Origin: Flavimobilis marinus
Lineage (GTDB): Bacteria; Actinomycetota; Actinomycetes; Actinomycetales; Cellulomonadaceae
DNA length: 64,000 nucleotides
Direction of reading: 5' to 3'
Assembly: GCF_900113055.1 (NCBI RefSeq)
Contig: NZ_FONZ01000004.1
Location: forward strand, 184,344 to 248,343
Made by a program: the position numbers and the translations under genes. A model generated the notes under the pieces. The model was not told the origin of the DNA, made no database searches, and was given only the letters and a program-made list of their open reading frames with translations. Position 1 is the stretch's first letter. Every line of letters starts with the position of its first letter. This document shows positions 24,661 through 35,921 of the stretch, in pieces.

Positions 24661-25356
24661 ATGAGACTCGTGGTCGCGCGCTGCTCTGCGCACTACACGG
24701 GCCGGCTCTCGGCCCACCTGCCGCTGGCGACGCGGCTGATCGTCGTCAAGGCCGACGGCAGCGTGCTGCTGCACTCCGACGGCGGCTCGTACAAGCCGCT
24801 GAACTGGATGAGCCCTCCGTGCGCCATGGCCGTCCGTGAGCCCGATGCGCAAGCCGCCGAGCGTGGCGTGAGCGCGGTCTGGACCGTGCAGCACGCCAAG
24901 TCCGACGACCGCCTCGAGATCGAGCTGCACGACGTGCTGCACGACTCGGCGCACGACCTCGGCGTCGACCCGGGTCTCATCAAGGACGGCGTCGAGGCGC
25001 ACCTGCAGACCATGCTCGCCGCGCAGATCGAGCTCCTGGGTGCGGGCCACAGCCTGGTCCGCCGGGAGTTCCCGACGGCGATCGGGCCGGTCGACATCCT
25101 CGCGCGCGACGCCGCCGGCGGGACCGTCGCCGTCGAGATCAAGCGGCGCGGCGAGATCGACGGCGTCGAGCAGCTGACCCGCTACCTCGAGCTGCTCAAC
25201 CGCGACCCGCACCTGGCGCCCGTACGCGGAGTCTTCGCGGCTCAGGAGATCAAGCCGCAGGCTCGGATCCTCGCAAAGGACCGCGGGATCGACTGCCTCG
25301 TGCTCGACTACGACGCGATGCGCGGCGTCGACGACGTGGACTCGCGGCTCTTCTAG
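24661..25356 (+). CDS. nucS: Endonuclease NucS, mismatch repair
   Basis: Mismatch-specific double-strand endonuclease that replaces MutS/MutL in actinobacteria and some archaea. 231 residues. The N-terminal DNA-binding domain ([15 protein letters not shown], about 1-110) is followed by the nuclease domain with the catalytic set GPVDILARD and [15 protein letters not shown] (E159, K161). GAGGAGG precedes the ATG. The C-terminus lacks a long beta-clamp tail, but the last residues DSRLF resemble the clamp-binding end seen in NucS proteins. Confidence 0.93.
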   Translation: MRLVVARCSAHYTGRLSAHLPLATRLIVVKADGSVLLHSDGGSYKPLNWMSPPCAMAVREPDAQAAERGVSAVWTVQHAKSDDRLEIELHDVLHDSAHDLGVDPGLIKDGVEAHLQTMLAAQIELLGAGHSLVRREFPTAIGPVDILARDAAGGTVAVEIKRRGEIDGVEQLTRYLELLNRDPHLAPVRGVFAAQEIKPQARILAKDRGIDCLVLDYDAMRGVDDVDSRLF

Positions 25357-25452
25357 GCGCGGTGCGGTCGCCCGCGTCGGTCTCCCGCGCGGGTGACCAC
25401 GTGCGGGTAACGTCGTCGTCAACGGCTGAGACGAGAGCAGGGACGAGAGACG

Positions 25453-26892
25453 ATGACGACGACGCGACGCACCTTCCCGCGTGACTTCACCTGGGGCTCG
25501 GCCACGGCCGCGTACCAGATCGAGGGCGGTGCGCGGGAGGGCGGCCGCGGTCCGTCCATCTGGGACACGTTCTCCCGGACGCCGGGCAAGGTGGACGGCG
25601 GCGACACCGGCGACGTGGCGTGCGACCACTACCACCGCTGGCAGGAGGACGTCGACCACATCAGCGAGCTCGGGCTCGGCGCCTACCGGCTGTCGATCTC
25701 CTGGCCGCGGGTGCAGCCGGGTGGCTCGGGCGAGCTCAACGCCGACGGCGTGGCGTTCTACCGCGAGCTCCTCGCCGAGCTGCACCGGGCCGGGGTGTCG
25801 CCCGTGGTCACGCTCTACCACTGGGACCTGCCGCAGGAGCTCGAGGACGCCGGTGGTTGGGCGAACCGCGAGACGGCGTTCCGGTTCGCGGAGTACGCCC
25901 GCCTCATGGCGCGCGAGCTCGGCGAGGCCGTGACGGTGTGGACCACGCTCAACGAGCCGTGGTGCTCGGCGTACCTCGGGTACGCCTCGGGCGTGCACGC
26001 GCCGGGACGAACCGAGCCTGCGGCCGCGCTCGCCGCCGTCCACCACCTGAACCTCGCGCACGGGCTCGCCGTCCAGGCGATCCGCGAGGAGCTGCCCGGC
26101 GCGAAGGTCTCGATCACGCTCAACCTGCACGTCGTGCGGCCCGAGGACCCGTCGTCGGAGGCCGACCTCGACGCGGTGCGCCAGGTGGACGCCGTCGGCA
26201 ACCGCGTCTTCCTCGGCCCCCTCCTGGAGGGCCGGTACCCAGAAGACCTGCTGGCGGACACGGCCGCGATCACCGACTGGGCGTTCGTGCACGACGGCGA
26301 CCTCGGCCACATCCAGCAGCCGCTCGACGTGCTGGGCGTGAACTACTACTCGACCACGCTCGTGCGGCGGTACGCGGGCACGGGCGAGCGGGTGCTCGCG
26401 GACAGCCACAAGAGCACGACGCACAGCCCCTGGGTGGGCTGCGAGGACGTCGAGTTCCTGCCGCTGCCCGGGCCGTACACGGCCATGGGGTGGAACATCG
26501 ACCCCGACGGGCTGGTCGAGCTGCTGACCTCGCTCGGGACCACCTACCCCGACGTGCCGATGATGGTCACGGAGAACGGCGCGGCGTTCGACGACGTGGT
26601 CTCGGGCGACGGCCGCGTCCACGACGTGGAGCGGGTCGAGTACCTGCACGACCACGTCCACGCCGTGGCGCGGGCGCGCGAGCTCGGCGCCGACGTGCGC
26701 GGCTACTTCGCGTGGTCGCTGATGGACAACTTCGAGTGGTCCTACGGATACAGCAAGCGGTTCGGCATCATCCGGGTCAACTACGACACCCTGGAGCGGT
26801 GCTGGAAGGACTCGGCGTTCTGGTACCGCGCGGTGGTGCAGACCGGGCAGATCCCGGACGTCGACGACATCGAGTACGCGTTTGAGGCGTGA
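25453..26892 (+). CDS. Glycoside hydrolase family 1 beta-glucosidase
   Basis: Cuts beta-linked glucosides such as cellobiose with retention of configuration. 479 residues forming a single barrel: [15 protein letters not shown] at the N-terminus, acid/base E168 in TLNEPW, nucleophile E374 in VTENG, and [17 protein letters not shown] near the C-terminus. No signal peptide is seen, so it is cytoplasmic and would act on imported disaccharides. It stands alone on the plus strand, facing a sugar isomerase/esterase operon across a shared terminator. The sugar specificity cannot be read from the sequence. Confidence 0.94.
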   Translation: MTTTRRTFPRDFTWGSATAAYQIEGGAREGGRGPSIWDTFSRTPGKVDGGDTGDVACDHYHRWQEDVDHISELGLGAYRLSISWPRVQPGGSGELNADGVAFYRELLAELHRAGVSPVVTLYHWDLPQELEDAGGWANRETAFRFAEYARLMARELGEAVTVWTTLNEPWCSAYLGYASGVHAPGRTEPAAALAAVHHLNLAHGLAVQAIREELPGAKVSITLNLHVVRPEDPSSEADLDAVRQVDAVGNRVFLGPLLEGRYPEDLLADTAAITDWAFVHDGDLGHIQQPLDVLGVNYYSTTLVRRYAGTGERVLADSHKSTTHSPWVGCEDVEFLPLPGPYTAMGWNIDPDGLVELLTSLGTTYPDVPMMVTENGAAFDDVVSGDGRVHDVERVEYLHDHVHAVARARELGADVRGYFAWSLMDNFEWSYGYSKRFGIIRVNYDTLERCWKDSAFWYRAVVQTGQIPDVDDIEYAFEA

Positions 26893-26908
26893 GCGTGTCG
26901 TGAGCCTC

Positions 26909-26941
26909 GGTCAGGGACGGTCGAGCAGACCGTCCCTGACC
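26909..26941. terminator. Bidirectional terminator between the GH1 and isomerase genes
   Basis: A perfect 14-bp stem GGTCAGGGACGGTC (26909-26922) pairs with 26928-26941 across a five-base loop. It lies 17 bases after the GH1 stop and includes the last codons and stop of the isomerase gene on the other strand. Confidence 0.75.
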
Positions 26942-28131
26942 GCGACAGCCATCGCCGGAGCGAGCGGGAGCCGCGGCACGAGCACCGCGCCCATCGCGTG
27001 GTAGAGGTCGGGCTTGCCCGGCCACACGCCGGCGTCCGGGCGGCCGTGGTCGTCCACCTCGTGGTGCCACGAGCCGTGCGCGTGGTCGATCAGCACCGTC
27101 GCGGCGTGGTCCCACCAGCGGGCGTAGTCCTGGGCGTATGCGGGGTCACCGGTGGCGCGCAGGAGGGCGGCGGCGGCGCCGATCGCCTCCGCCGCGACCC
27201 AGTGCATGCGCGCACGGACGACCGGAGCGCCCTCCCAGTCGGTGGTGTAGACGAACCCGGGGGTCGGGGCGCCGGCGTCCCAGCCGTCGGCGACGGCCCG
27301 CGCGTACAGGTGGCGCGCCGCGTCCACCAGGTCGGCGCGCGCGCCGAGCGCGGCCGCGAGGTGGAGGGCGAGGCGAGCCCACTCGAGGCCGTGGCCCACC
27401 GTCGCCCCGAACGGCTTGAACGGGTCCTCGGGCGCGTCGACGTTGAGCATGAGCTGCGGTCGCCAGCCGGCGTCGAAGTGCTCGGGGATGCGCCAGTCGT
27501 GCGCGCTCGCCCAGGCCAGGACGCGCTCCGTGATGCCCAGGGCGCGTTCCCGCCAGCGCGCCTCGCCCGTGACGTCCGCGGCGGCGAGGAGCGCCTCGAC
27601 GGCATGCATGTTGGCGTTGACGCCGCGGTACGGGTCGCAGCGTGTCCAGGCGACGTCCCACTCGTCGGTATGCATCCCGTGCTCGGGCTCGAAGAAGCGT
27701 GCGTCGAGGGTCGCGAGGGCCTCGTCCAGCAGCGCCCGAGCGCCGTCCAGCCCGGCGGCGCAGGCGCTGCTCGCGGCGAGGACGACGAACGCGTGCGCGT
27801 ACGCGCTCTTGGTGCCGTCGACCTCGCCGTCGCCGGGGCCGACGCTCGTGTACCAGCCGCCGTGCTCGTCGTCGTGCAGGGCCCCCGCGAGCGCGTCGAG
27901 CGACGCCTGGGCGACCGGGCGTGCTCCTGGGACGCCGAGCATGGCGCCGAGGGCGTAGACGTGGGCGGTGCGGCACGTGATCCACGTCAGGACGGGACGT
28001 GCGGGGTCGGGCGCGCCGGTCTCGTCGAGCCACTGGGCTCCGCGCGGGCCCGGCGTGCGCCGGCCGAACTCCAGCAGACCCAGGGTGTGCTCGGTGAGCC
28101 AGGCCCGGTGGACGGGGGAGTCGATGGTCAT
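26911..28131 (-). CDS. YihS-like aldose-ketose (mannose) isomerase, AGE superfamily
   Basis: 406 residues. It aligns by eye along its length with E. coli YihS: WITCRTAHVYA, GGWYTSV, YRGVNANMHAVEALL, IPEHFDAGW, GHGLEWARL, GFVYTTDWEG, GSWHHEVD and PGKPDLYHAMGAVLVPRLPLAP. The conserved histidines of the AGE fold (RTAH, NMHAVE, GHGLEW) are present. YihS-type enzymes interconvert mannose, fructose and glucose; other AGE members epimerise GlcNAc or cellobiose. I favour mannose isomerase, with cellobiose 2-epimerase as the alternative given the GH1 neighbour. GGAGG precedes the ATG, which overlaps the esterase stop by four bases. Confidence 0.85.
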   Translation of the reverse strand: MTIDSPVHRAWLTEHTLGLLEFGRRTPGPRGAQWLDETGAPDPARPVLTWITCRTAHVYALGAMLGVPGARPVAQASLDALAGALHDDEHGGWYTSVGPGDGEVDGTKSAYAHAFVVLAASSACAAGLDGARALLDEALATLDARFFEPEHGMHTDEWDVAWTRCDPYRGVNANMHAVEALLAAADVTGEARWRERALGITERVLAWASAHDWRIPEHFDAGWRPQLMLNVDAPEDPFKPFGATVGHGLEWARLALHLAAALGARADLVDAARHLYARAVADGWDAGAPTPGFVYTTDWEGAPVVRARMHWVAAEAIGAAAALLRATGDPAYAQDYARWWDHAATVLIDHAHGSWHHEVDDHGRPDAGVWPGKPDLYHAMGAVLVPRLPLAPAMAVAVRDGLLDRP

Positions 28132-29144
28132 CGGATCGCCTCCGCGACGGGCGCGGCAGCCGCCATGTTCTGGTGCAGCCACGGGAGCTGGCGGGCCAGC
28201 TGGTGGCCTCCGCCGCCCTCGTGGTTGTTGAACTCGTACACCTCGAGGGTCTTGTCCGGCGTCGTGCCGGCGCGGGTGCCGTAGTGCTTGAACGCCGCGT
28301 AGACGGTCGAGGGCGGGCAGATCGTGTCCATCAGCGCGACGGACGAGAGCAGCGGCGCGGTGGCGCGACGCCCGAGGTTCACGCCGTCGACGTAGGACAG
28401 GGTCCGGAACGTCTGCTCGGCGCGGTCGCGGTGCACCGCCAGGTACTTGGTGACCTCGGCGTAGGGCGTGGTGTCCGTGATCTCGACCGCGCGGGCGAAG
28501 TGGCACCCGAACGGGACGTCGGCCATGACGCCGACGAGGTCGGGGACGAGCCCGGCGACGGCGAGGGCGATGAGCCCGCCCTGGGAGGCTCCCGCGACCG
28601 CGACCCGCGCCGGGTCGACGAGATCGAGCGCGCGCACGGCCTCGACGGCGCGGACGGCGTCGGTGAAAACCCGGCGGTAGTAGTGGTCCTCGGGGCGCTC
28701 GAGGCCACGGGTGAGGAAGCCGGGGTGCGCCGGGCCCGAGCCGGCGAGGTCCGGCGTCCCGCCGCCGTCGCCCCACTGGCTGCCCTGCCCACGCGTGTCC
28801 ATGAAGAGCGACGCGTAGCCAGCGGCGGCGAACGCCAGGTGGCCCTGGGGCAGGCCGCGTCCGCCCCCGTACCCGTTGTACTCGACGACGGCGGGCAGCG
28901 GCCCCGAACGGTGGGCGGGCACCGTGAGCCAGGCCTTGATGGGCTGGCCGCCGAACCCGGCGAAGCTGACGTCGAACACCTCCACCAGCCGCAGGCCGGT
29001 GTCGACCGGTTCGACGCGGAGCGCGAGGTCGTGGGTGCGCGCCTCCTGCAACGTCCGGGCCCAGAAGGCGTCGAGGTCGGCGGGCTCCGCCACGTCGGGC
29101 AGGTAGCGCTCAAGCTCGGCGCGGGGGAGGTCGAACAGGGCCAT
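28128..29144 (-). CDS. Carbohydrate esterase family 7 acetyl esterase (acetyl xylan esterase/cephalosporin C deacetylase)
   Basis: Removes acetyl groups from xylo-oligosaccharides or cephalosporin-like esters. 338 residues, alpha/beta hydrolase. The CE7 marks are all present: RGQ (118-120) in DTRGQGSQWG, nucleophile S187 in GASQGG, D273 in MDTICPP and H308-E309 in NNHEGGG. There is no signal peptide, so it acts in the cytosol on imported oligosaccharides. It is the first gene of an operon with the YihS-like isomerase. GAGGAG precedes the ATG. Confidence 0.93.
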   Translation of the reverse strand: MALFDLPRAELERYLPDVAEPADLDAFWARTLQEARTHDLALRVEPVDTGLRLVEVFDVSFAGFGGQPIKAWLTVPAHRSGPLPAVVEYNGYGGGRGLPQGHLAFAAAGYASLFMDTRGQGSQWGDGGGTPDLAGSGPAHPGFLTRGLERPEDHYYRRVFTDAVRAVEAVRALDLVDPARVAVAGASQGGLIALAVAGLVPDLVGVMADVPFGCHFARAVEITDTTPYAEVTKYLAVHRDRAEQTFRTLSYVDGVNLGRRATAPLLSSVALMDTICPPSTVYAAFKHYGTRAGTTPDKTLEVYEFNNHEGGGGHQLARQLPWLHQNMAAAAPVAEAIR

Positions 29145-29356
29145 GCGGTGCTCCTCGGGGGATGGTGGCCGTCGCGGGACGGCGGACTGGCGGCGGCGGC
29201 GGCGCGAGCCTCCGCCCACCCTACTGAGCGGGCGCGGGCGGTCGCCCGGTGGCACGGCGGTGGGGCGAGGCGCGCCACGGCACGTGCCCGAGACGGCGCG
29301 CGACACGCGCGGACGCTGCGACGCGCGCACCTTCTCGCAGACATCCGTCCACCGGG

Positions 29357-29365
29357 TGTGGACAA
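29357..29365 (-). promoter_or_regulatory. DnaA box, exact actinobacterial consensus
   Basis: Reads TTGTCCACA on the minus strand, the consensus strong DnaA box of high-GC actinobacteria. It belongs to a cluster with weaker sites at 29378-29386 (two mismatches), 29489-29497 and 29521-29529. Confidence 0.5.
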
Positions 29366-29488
29366 GCGCAGGGGCCGTCCTCCACAGGAGGTTCGCGCCC
29401 CACCGGGCGGGGAGGCAGGGGCAGGAACGAGCCGTGTCAGAGGCTCGTGGCAGCCTGGATCGTGCAGGCCAGCAGCACGCCGGGGCGG

Positions 29489-29497
29489 TCGTCCACA
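29489..29497 (+). promoter_or_regulatory. DnaA-box-like site, one mismatch
   Basis: TCGTCCACA differs from TTGTCCACA at one base. It lies 56 bases before the first NrdR box. Confidence 0.4.
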
Positions 29498-29520
29498 GGC
29501 GGTCCGCAGCCGGGCGGCCG

Positions 29521-29529
29521 TTGTGCACA
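29521..29529 (+). promoter_or_regulatory. DnaA-box-like site, one mismatch
   Basis: TTGTGCACA differs from TTGTCCACA at one base. It lies 24 bases before the first NrdR box. Confidence 0.4.
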
Positions 29530-29552
29530 GGCGTGACCAGGTGACGCTGGTC

Positions 29553-29568
29553 GCACTACATCTAGGGC
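29553..29568 (+). promoter_or_regulatory. NrdR box 1
   Basis: GCACTACATCTAGGGC fits the NrdR consensus acaCwAtATaTwGtgt at the key C, T, A, A, T, T, A, G positions; its right arm is degenerate. It lies 31 bases upstream of box 2, the tandem spacing typical of NrdR sites. Confidence 0.7.
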
Positions 29569-29583
29569 ACGGAGGATCGCCGG

Positions 29584-29599
29584 GCACTAGGTGTAGTGT
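29584..29599 (+). promoter_or_regulatory. NrdR box 2, overlapping a candidate -10
   Basis: GCACTAGGTGTAGTGT contains the inverted repeat CACTA-N4-TAGTG. The hexamer TAGTGT (29594-29599) could be the -10 of the nrd promoter, so NrdR binding would block RNA polymerase directly. Confidence 0.75.
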
Positions 29600-29709
29600 T
29601 GGAGGCCGTCGAGGGGGTACTCTCGTCACCAACGCTTCCGCGAAGCACACGGGTGTAGTTATCCCGGTGTCCTTCGCCATCACCACCACAGAACAAGGGG
29701 ACTGGCCCG

Positions 29710-29955
29710 ATGAGCATCACGGTCTACAGCAAGCCGGCGTGCGTGCAGTGCGACGCCACCTACCGCGCGCTCGACAAGCGCGGAATCGAGTACACCGTCG
29801 TGGACATCAGCCAGGACGCCGAGGCCCTCGAGATGGTCCGCGGCCTCGGCTACCTGCAGGCACCCGTCGTCGTCGCTGGCGACACCCACTGGTCGGGCTT
29901 CCGCCCGGACCAGATCGCGAGCCTCGCGCAGCAGGTCGCCACCGCCGTCGCCTGA
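29710..29955 (+). CDS. nrdH: Glutaredoxin-like protein NrdH
   Basis: Thioredoxin-reductase-dependent electron donor for the class Ib ribonucleotide reductase. 81 residues with the thioredoxin fold: redox motif CVQC (C11-C14), the cis-proline in LQAPVVVAGDTHW, and the NrdH signature WSGFRPDQI at the C-terminal end. It is first in the nrdHIEF operon, behind the NrdR boxes. Confidence 0.96.
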   Translation: MSITVYSKPACVQCDATYRALDKRGIEYTVVDISQDAEALEMVRGLGYLQAPVVVAGDTHWSGFRPDQIASLAQQVATAVA

Positions 29956-30374
29956 GCGGCACCGCACGGTCGAGGAGGAGGACGGTCGATGACCTCGCTG
30001 GTCTACTTCTCGAGCACGTCCGAGAACACCCGTCGCTTCGTCGACAAGCTCGGAATCGCTGCGGCGCGCATCCCGCTGCGCCGCAGCGAGGACATGCTCC
30101 GGGTCACGGAGCCCTATGTCCTGATGGTCCCCACGTACGGCGGTGGCAACGAGGGCGGCGCCGTACCCCGCCAGGTCGTCAGGTTCCTGAACGATCCGGA
30201 CAACCGGTCGTTGCTGCGCGGCGTCATCGCGGCCGGCAACACCAACTTCGGCACGGCGTACTGCATCGCCGGGCCCATCATCGCCGCCAAGTGCGACGTT
30301 CCCTACCTGTACGGGTTCGAGCTCCTTGGCACCACAGAGGACGTCACGCGCGTCCGTGAAGGATTGAGGCAGTT

Positions 30375-33579
<3,205 letters not shown>

Positions 33580-33610
33580 GAAGCGCTGGATCGCAGCGAC
33601 CCTGATGTGA

Positions 33611-33647
33611 CGAAGCCCCCGCACCGACGAACGGTGCGGGGGCTTCG
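33611..33647. terminator. Strong bidirectional terminator after nrdF
   Basis: A perfect 16-bp stem CGAAGCCCCCGCACCG (33611-33626) pairs with 33632-33647 across loop ACGAA. It lies between the convergent nrdF and FKBP genes. Confidence 0.85.
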
Positions 33648-33673
33648 CCGTGCGGCGCGCCGGGGCGCGTGGC

Positions 33674-34666
33674 TCAGTACGCGTCGAGGATGTCGACCAC
33701 GAAGACGAGCGTCGAGTTCGCAGGGATCGACTCCGAGGCCTGGTCGCCGTAGCCCTTGTCCGCGGGGATGACGAGCAGCACCTGGCTGCCGACCTTCTGA
33801 CCGGCCAGACCCTCGGTCCAGCCGGGGATCACGCCGGAGAGCGGGAAGTCGGCGGGGGTGCCGCGGTCCCAGGACGAGTCGAAGACCGTGCCGTCGAGCA
33901 GCATCCCGGTGTAGTGCGCGGTGACGGACTGGTCCGCGGTCACCTCGGGGCCGTCGCCCTCGATGAGCGGCTGGACGACGAGCTCCGTCGGGGCCTCGTA
34001 ACCCTCGGGGATGTCCACGGACGGCTTGCCCGTGTCGTCGAGCGTCACGGTGGGCAGGCCGGCCTCGGGCTCGACCGCGGTGCCCTCGGCGCGCGTGGGG
34101 ACGGTGCGAGCGCCGGTGATCTCGAGGGCCATGACCTCGGTGGTCGTCGCGCCCTCGGCGCCCTCGACGGGGCTGAGGAAGACGATCCGGCTGCCGATCG
34201 TGGCACCCGTCAGCGCCTGGGTCAGCGCGGGGAACACGGTCGTGTCACCCAGGACGATCTCCTCCGGAGTGGCGCCGTACGTCGTCGACAGGACGCTCGC
34301 GTCCGCGCCGCTCGTGCGGACCAGCTGGATGGAGAGCTTCTGGCCGTCCTCGACGACCTCGCCGTCTCCCTCGCTGTACACCTTCGCCACGGGAGCCGTC
34401 ACGCTGACCTCGGGCTCGAAGGTGACGGTGGGCTCGGCGCCCGCGGCCAGCTCGGCACCGTCGGGACCCTCGAGCGTGATAGACGCGAGGGCGGCGAGGT
34501 CCTCGGCCGTGGGCTCGGCGGGAGCCTCGGTGGTCGGGGAGGCTGTGGGCGTCCCGGTCGTCGTCGACGCGCTCGGCGTGGCCTCGTCGTCGGACGAGCA
34601 CCCGGTCAGGGCGAGGGCCGCAGCCAGGCCGAGGACGACGGCGCGGCGCTTCATGGTCGTGTTCAC
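33674..34666 (-). CDS. FKBP-type peptidyl-prolyl isomerase lipoprotein with a degenerate first domain
   Basis: 330 residues. The signal peptide (MKRRAVVLGLAAALAL) ends in a lipobox, LTGC (C23), so the protein is anchored outside the membrane. An acidic Thr/Pro linker follows. A first domain (about 55-180) keeps an FKBP outline (VVEDGQKLSIQLVRTSG, IGSRIVFLSP) but lacks the typical aromatic pocket. The C-terminal domain (about 235-330) is canonical: VTAHYTGMLLDGTVFDSSWDR, VIPGWTEGLAG and VLLVIPADKGYG. It probably folds secreted proteins. GTG 34666 follows GAAGGAA. Confidence 0.92.
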   Translation of the reverse strand: MNTTMKRRAVVLGLAAALALTGCSSDDEATPSASTTTGTPTASPTTEAPAEPTAEDLAALASITLEGPDGAELAAGAEPTVTFEPEVSVTAPVAKVYSEGDGEVVEDGQKLSIQLVRTSGADASVLSTTYGATPEEIVLGDTTVFPALTQALTGATIGSRIVFLSPVEGAEGATTTEVMALEITGARTVPTRAEGTAVEPEAGLPTVTLDDTGKPSVDIPEGYEAPTELVVQPLIEGDGPEVTADQSVTAHYTGMLLDGTVFDSSWDRGTPADFPLSGVIPGWTEGLAGQKVGSQVLLVIPADKGYGDQASESIPANSTLVFVVDILDAY

Positions 34667-34768
34667 TCAGGTTCCTTCGGGGTGCGTATGGGGCAGATAC
34701 CTCGCGCCACGATACGGGGTCGGTCTGGGTATTCGCTGGGCGGCTGGCCCCGCAGGCACAATGGGGAC

Positions 34769-35050
34769 GTGCCATCCTCCCGTCGATCACGCCGTCACCA
34801 GCCCTACCGGGAGCTGGACCTCGAGCGTGCGACCGGGGGCCGCACCACCCAGCGCCGCGGAAGCGAGGAGTGGACCGTGCAGCGCGTCCGGGGCGCCGAG
34901 AAGTCTTACGTGTGCCCCGGCTGTCACCAGGCGGTGGCGCCCGGGACCGGGCACGTGGTCGCCTGGGCGAACGACTCGATCTTCGGGCCCGAGGCAGCGC
35001 TGGCCGAGCGTCGTCACTGGCACACGGCCTGCTGGGAGCGCGCCCGGTGA
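34769..35050 (+). CDS. Small zinc-finger-like protein of a conserved actinobacterial family
   Basis: 93 residues. A basic N-terminus (SSRRSRRHQPYRELDLE) precedes the motif KSYVCPGCHQAVAPGTGHVV and the end RRHWHTACWERAR. The CxxCH...HxxxC spacing suggests one zinc ion. Similar small proteins in actinobacteria are often labelled ATP/GTP-binding without support, and often precede an alpha/beta hydrolase as here. GTG 34769 with GGGG upstream. The function is unknown. Confidence 0.8.
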   Translation: MPSSRRSRRHQPYRELDLERATGGRTTQRRGSEEWTVQRVRGAEKSYVCPGCHQAVAPGTGHVVAWANDSIFGPEAALAERRHWHTACWERAR

Positions 35051-35093
35051 GCACCGGTGGTCCCGCGTCGCGCGCCTGGCTAGGCTCGTGGCG

Positions 35094-35921
35094 ATGAGCG
35101 ACCACACGAGCGTCCCGACCCCCCGCACACCGCCGACCAGCGAGCACGAGATCCGCGCGACCAGCGTCCTGCCCGCGCGTCGCGAGGACATCGAGCTGCA
35201 CACGGCGGACGGACTCACGCTCGTCGGCGAGCTTGCCCTGCCGCAGGACCGCCCGCCCGTGGCGACGCTCGTGACGCTGCACCCGCTGCCCACCCACGGC
35301 GGCTACATGGACTCGCACGTCCTGCGCAAGGCTTCGTGGCGGCTCCCGGCACTGGCCGACCTCGCGGTGCTGCGCTTCAACACGCGCGGGACCCGGTCGC
35401 CCCGGGGGACGAGCGAGGGTGCGTTCGACGGCGGCGCGGACGAGCGGCACGACGTCGCCGCAGCGATCGAGTACGCCGAGTTCCACGACCTGCCGCGCCG
35501 TTGGCTCGTCGGCTGGTCGTTCGGGACCGAGCTGGCGCTGATGCACGGCGCGGACCCGGCAGTCGAGGGCGCGATCCTGCTGTCGCCGCCGCTGCACCGC
35601 GCCACCGACGCGGACCTCGACACCTGGGCGGCGTCGGGCAAGCCGCTCGTCGTGCTCGTCCCCGAGCTCGACGACTACCTGCGTCCCGACGAGGCGCGCC
35701 AGCGCTTCGCGCGCGTGCCGCAGGCGACGGTGATCGGCGTTGACGGCGCCAAGCACCTGTGGGTGGGGGAGCCGTCGGTGCGCCGGGTGCTCGACGAGAT
35801 CGTCGCGCACGTGCTGCCGGAGCACGGGCCGCTCCCCACGACCTGGTCCGGTGACGAGACCACCGGTGACGACGACGAGGACGCCGGCCCCGAGGGCCGG
35901 ACCCTAGAAGGAGAGTACTGA
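35094..35921 (+). CDS. Alpha/beta hydrolase, serine-esterase type
   Basis: 275 residues. Alpha/beta-hydrolase fold with LVTLHPLPTHGGYMDS at the oxyanion strand, FNTRGTRSPRGTSEGAFDGG, the nucleophile elbow GWSFGTE (serine) and a late histidine in DGAKHLWVGEP. It resembles the conserved CocE/DUF-type small esterases. No signal peptide is present. The last 25 residues are acidic. Substrate unknown. The stop overlaps the next start by one base (TGATG), so the two hydrolases are coupled. Confidence 0.85.
   Translation: MSDHTSVPTPRTPPTSEHEIRATSVLPARREDIELHTADGLTLVGELALPQDRPPVATLVTLHPLPTHGGYMDSHVLRKASWRLPALADLAVLRFNTRGTRSPRGTSEGAFDGGADERHDVAAAIEYAEFHDLPRRWLVGWSFGTELALMHGADPAVEGAILLSPPLHRATDADLDTWAASGKPLVVLVPELDDYLRPDEARQRFARVPQATVIGVDGAKHLWVGEPSVRRVLDEIVAHVLPEHGPLPTTWSGDETTGDDDEDAGPEGRTLEGEY

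Larger units (their letters stand above)
29145..29709. other. 565-bp intergenic control region of nrdHIEF
   Basis: No convincing gene lies here; the open frames are compositional. The left third (to about 29340) is GC-rich and holds the start of the CE7 esterase leader. The middle (29357-29529) contains several DnaA-box-like nonamers. The right part (29553-29599) contains two NrdR-type palindromes 31 bases apart. An AAGGGG ribosome site precedes the nrdH ATG at 29710. Confidence 0.7.

Noticed and set aside
29143..29544. Possible 133-residue gene upstream of nrdH
   Set aside because: The translation is Arg/Ala/Pro-rich and featureless, and it covers the DnaA-box-like sites. Regulatory DNA is the better reading.
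29357..29599. Replication origin
   Set aside because: There is no dnaA, dnaN or AT-rich unwinding region nearby, and only a few boxes. Gene control fits better.
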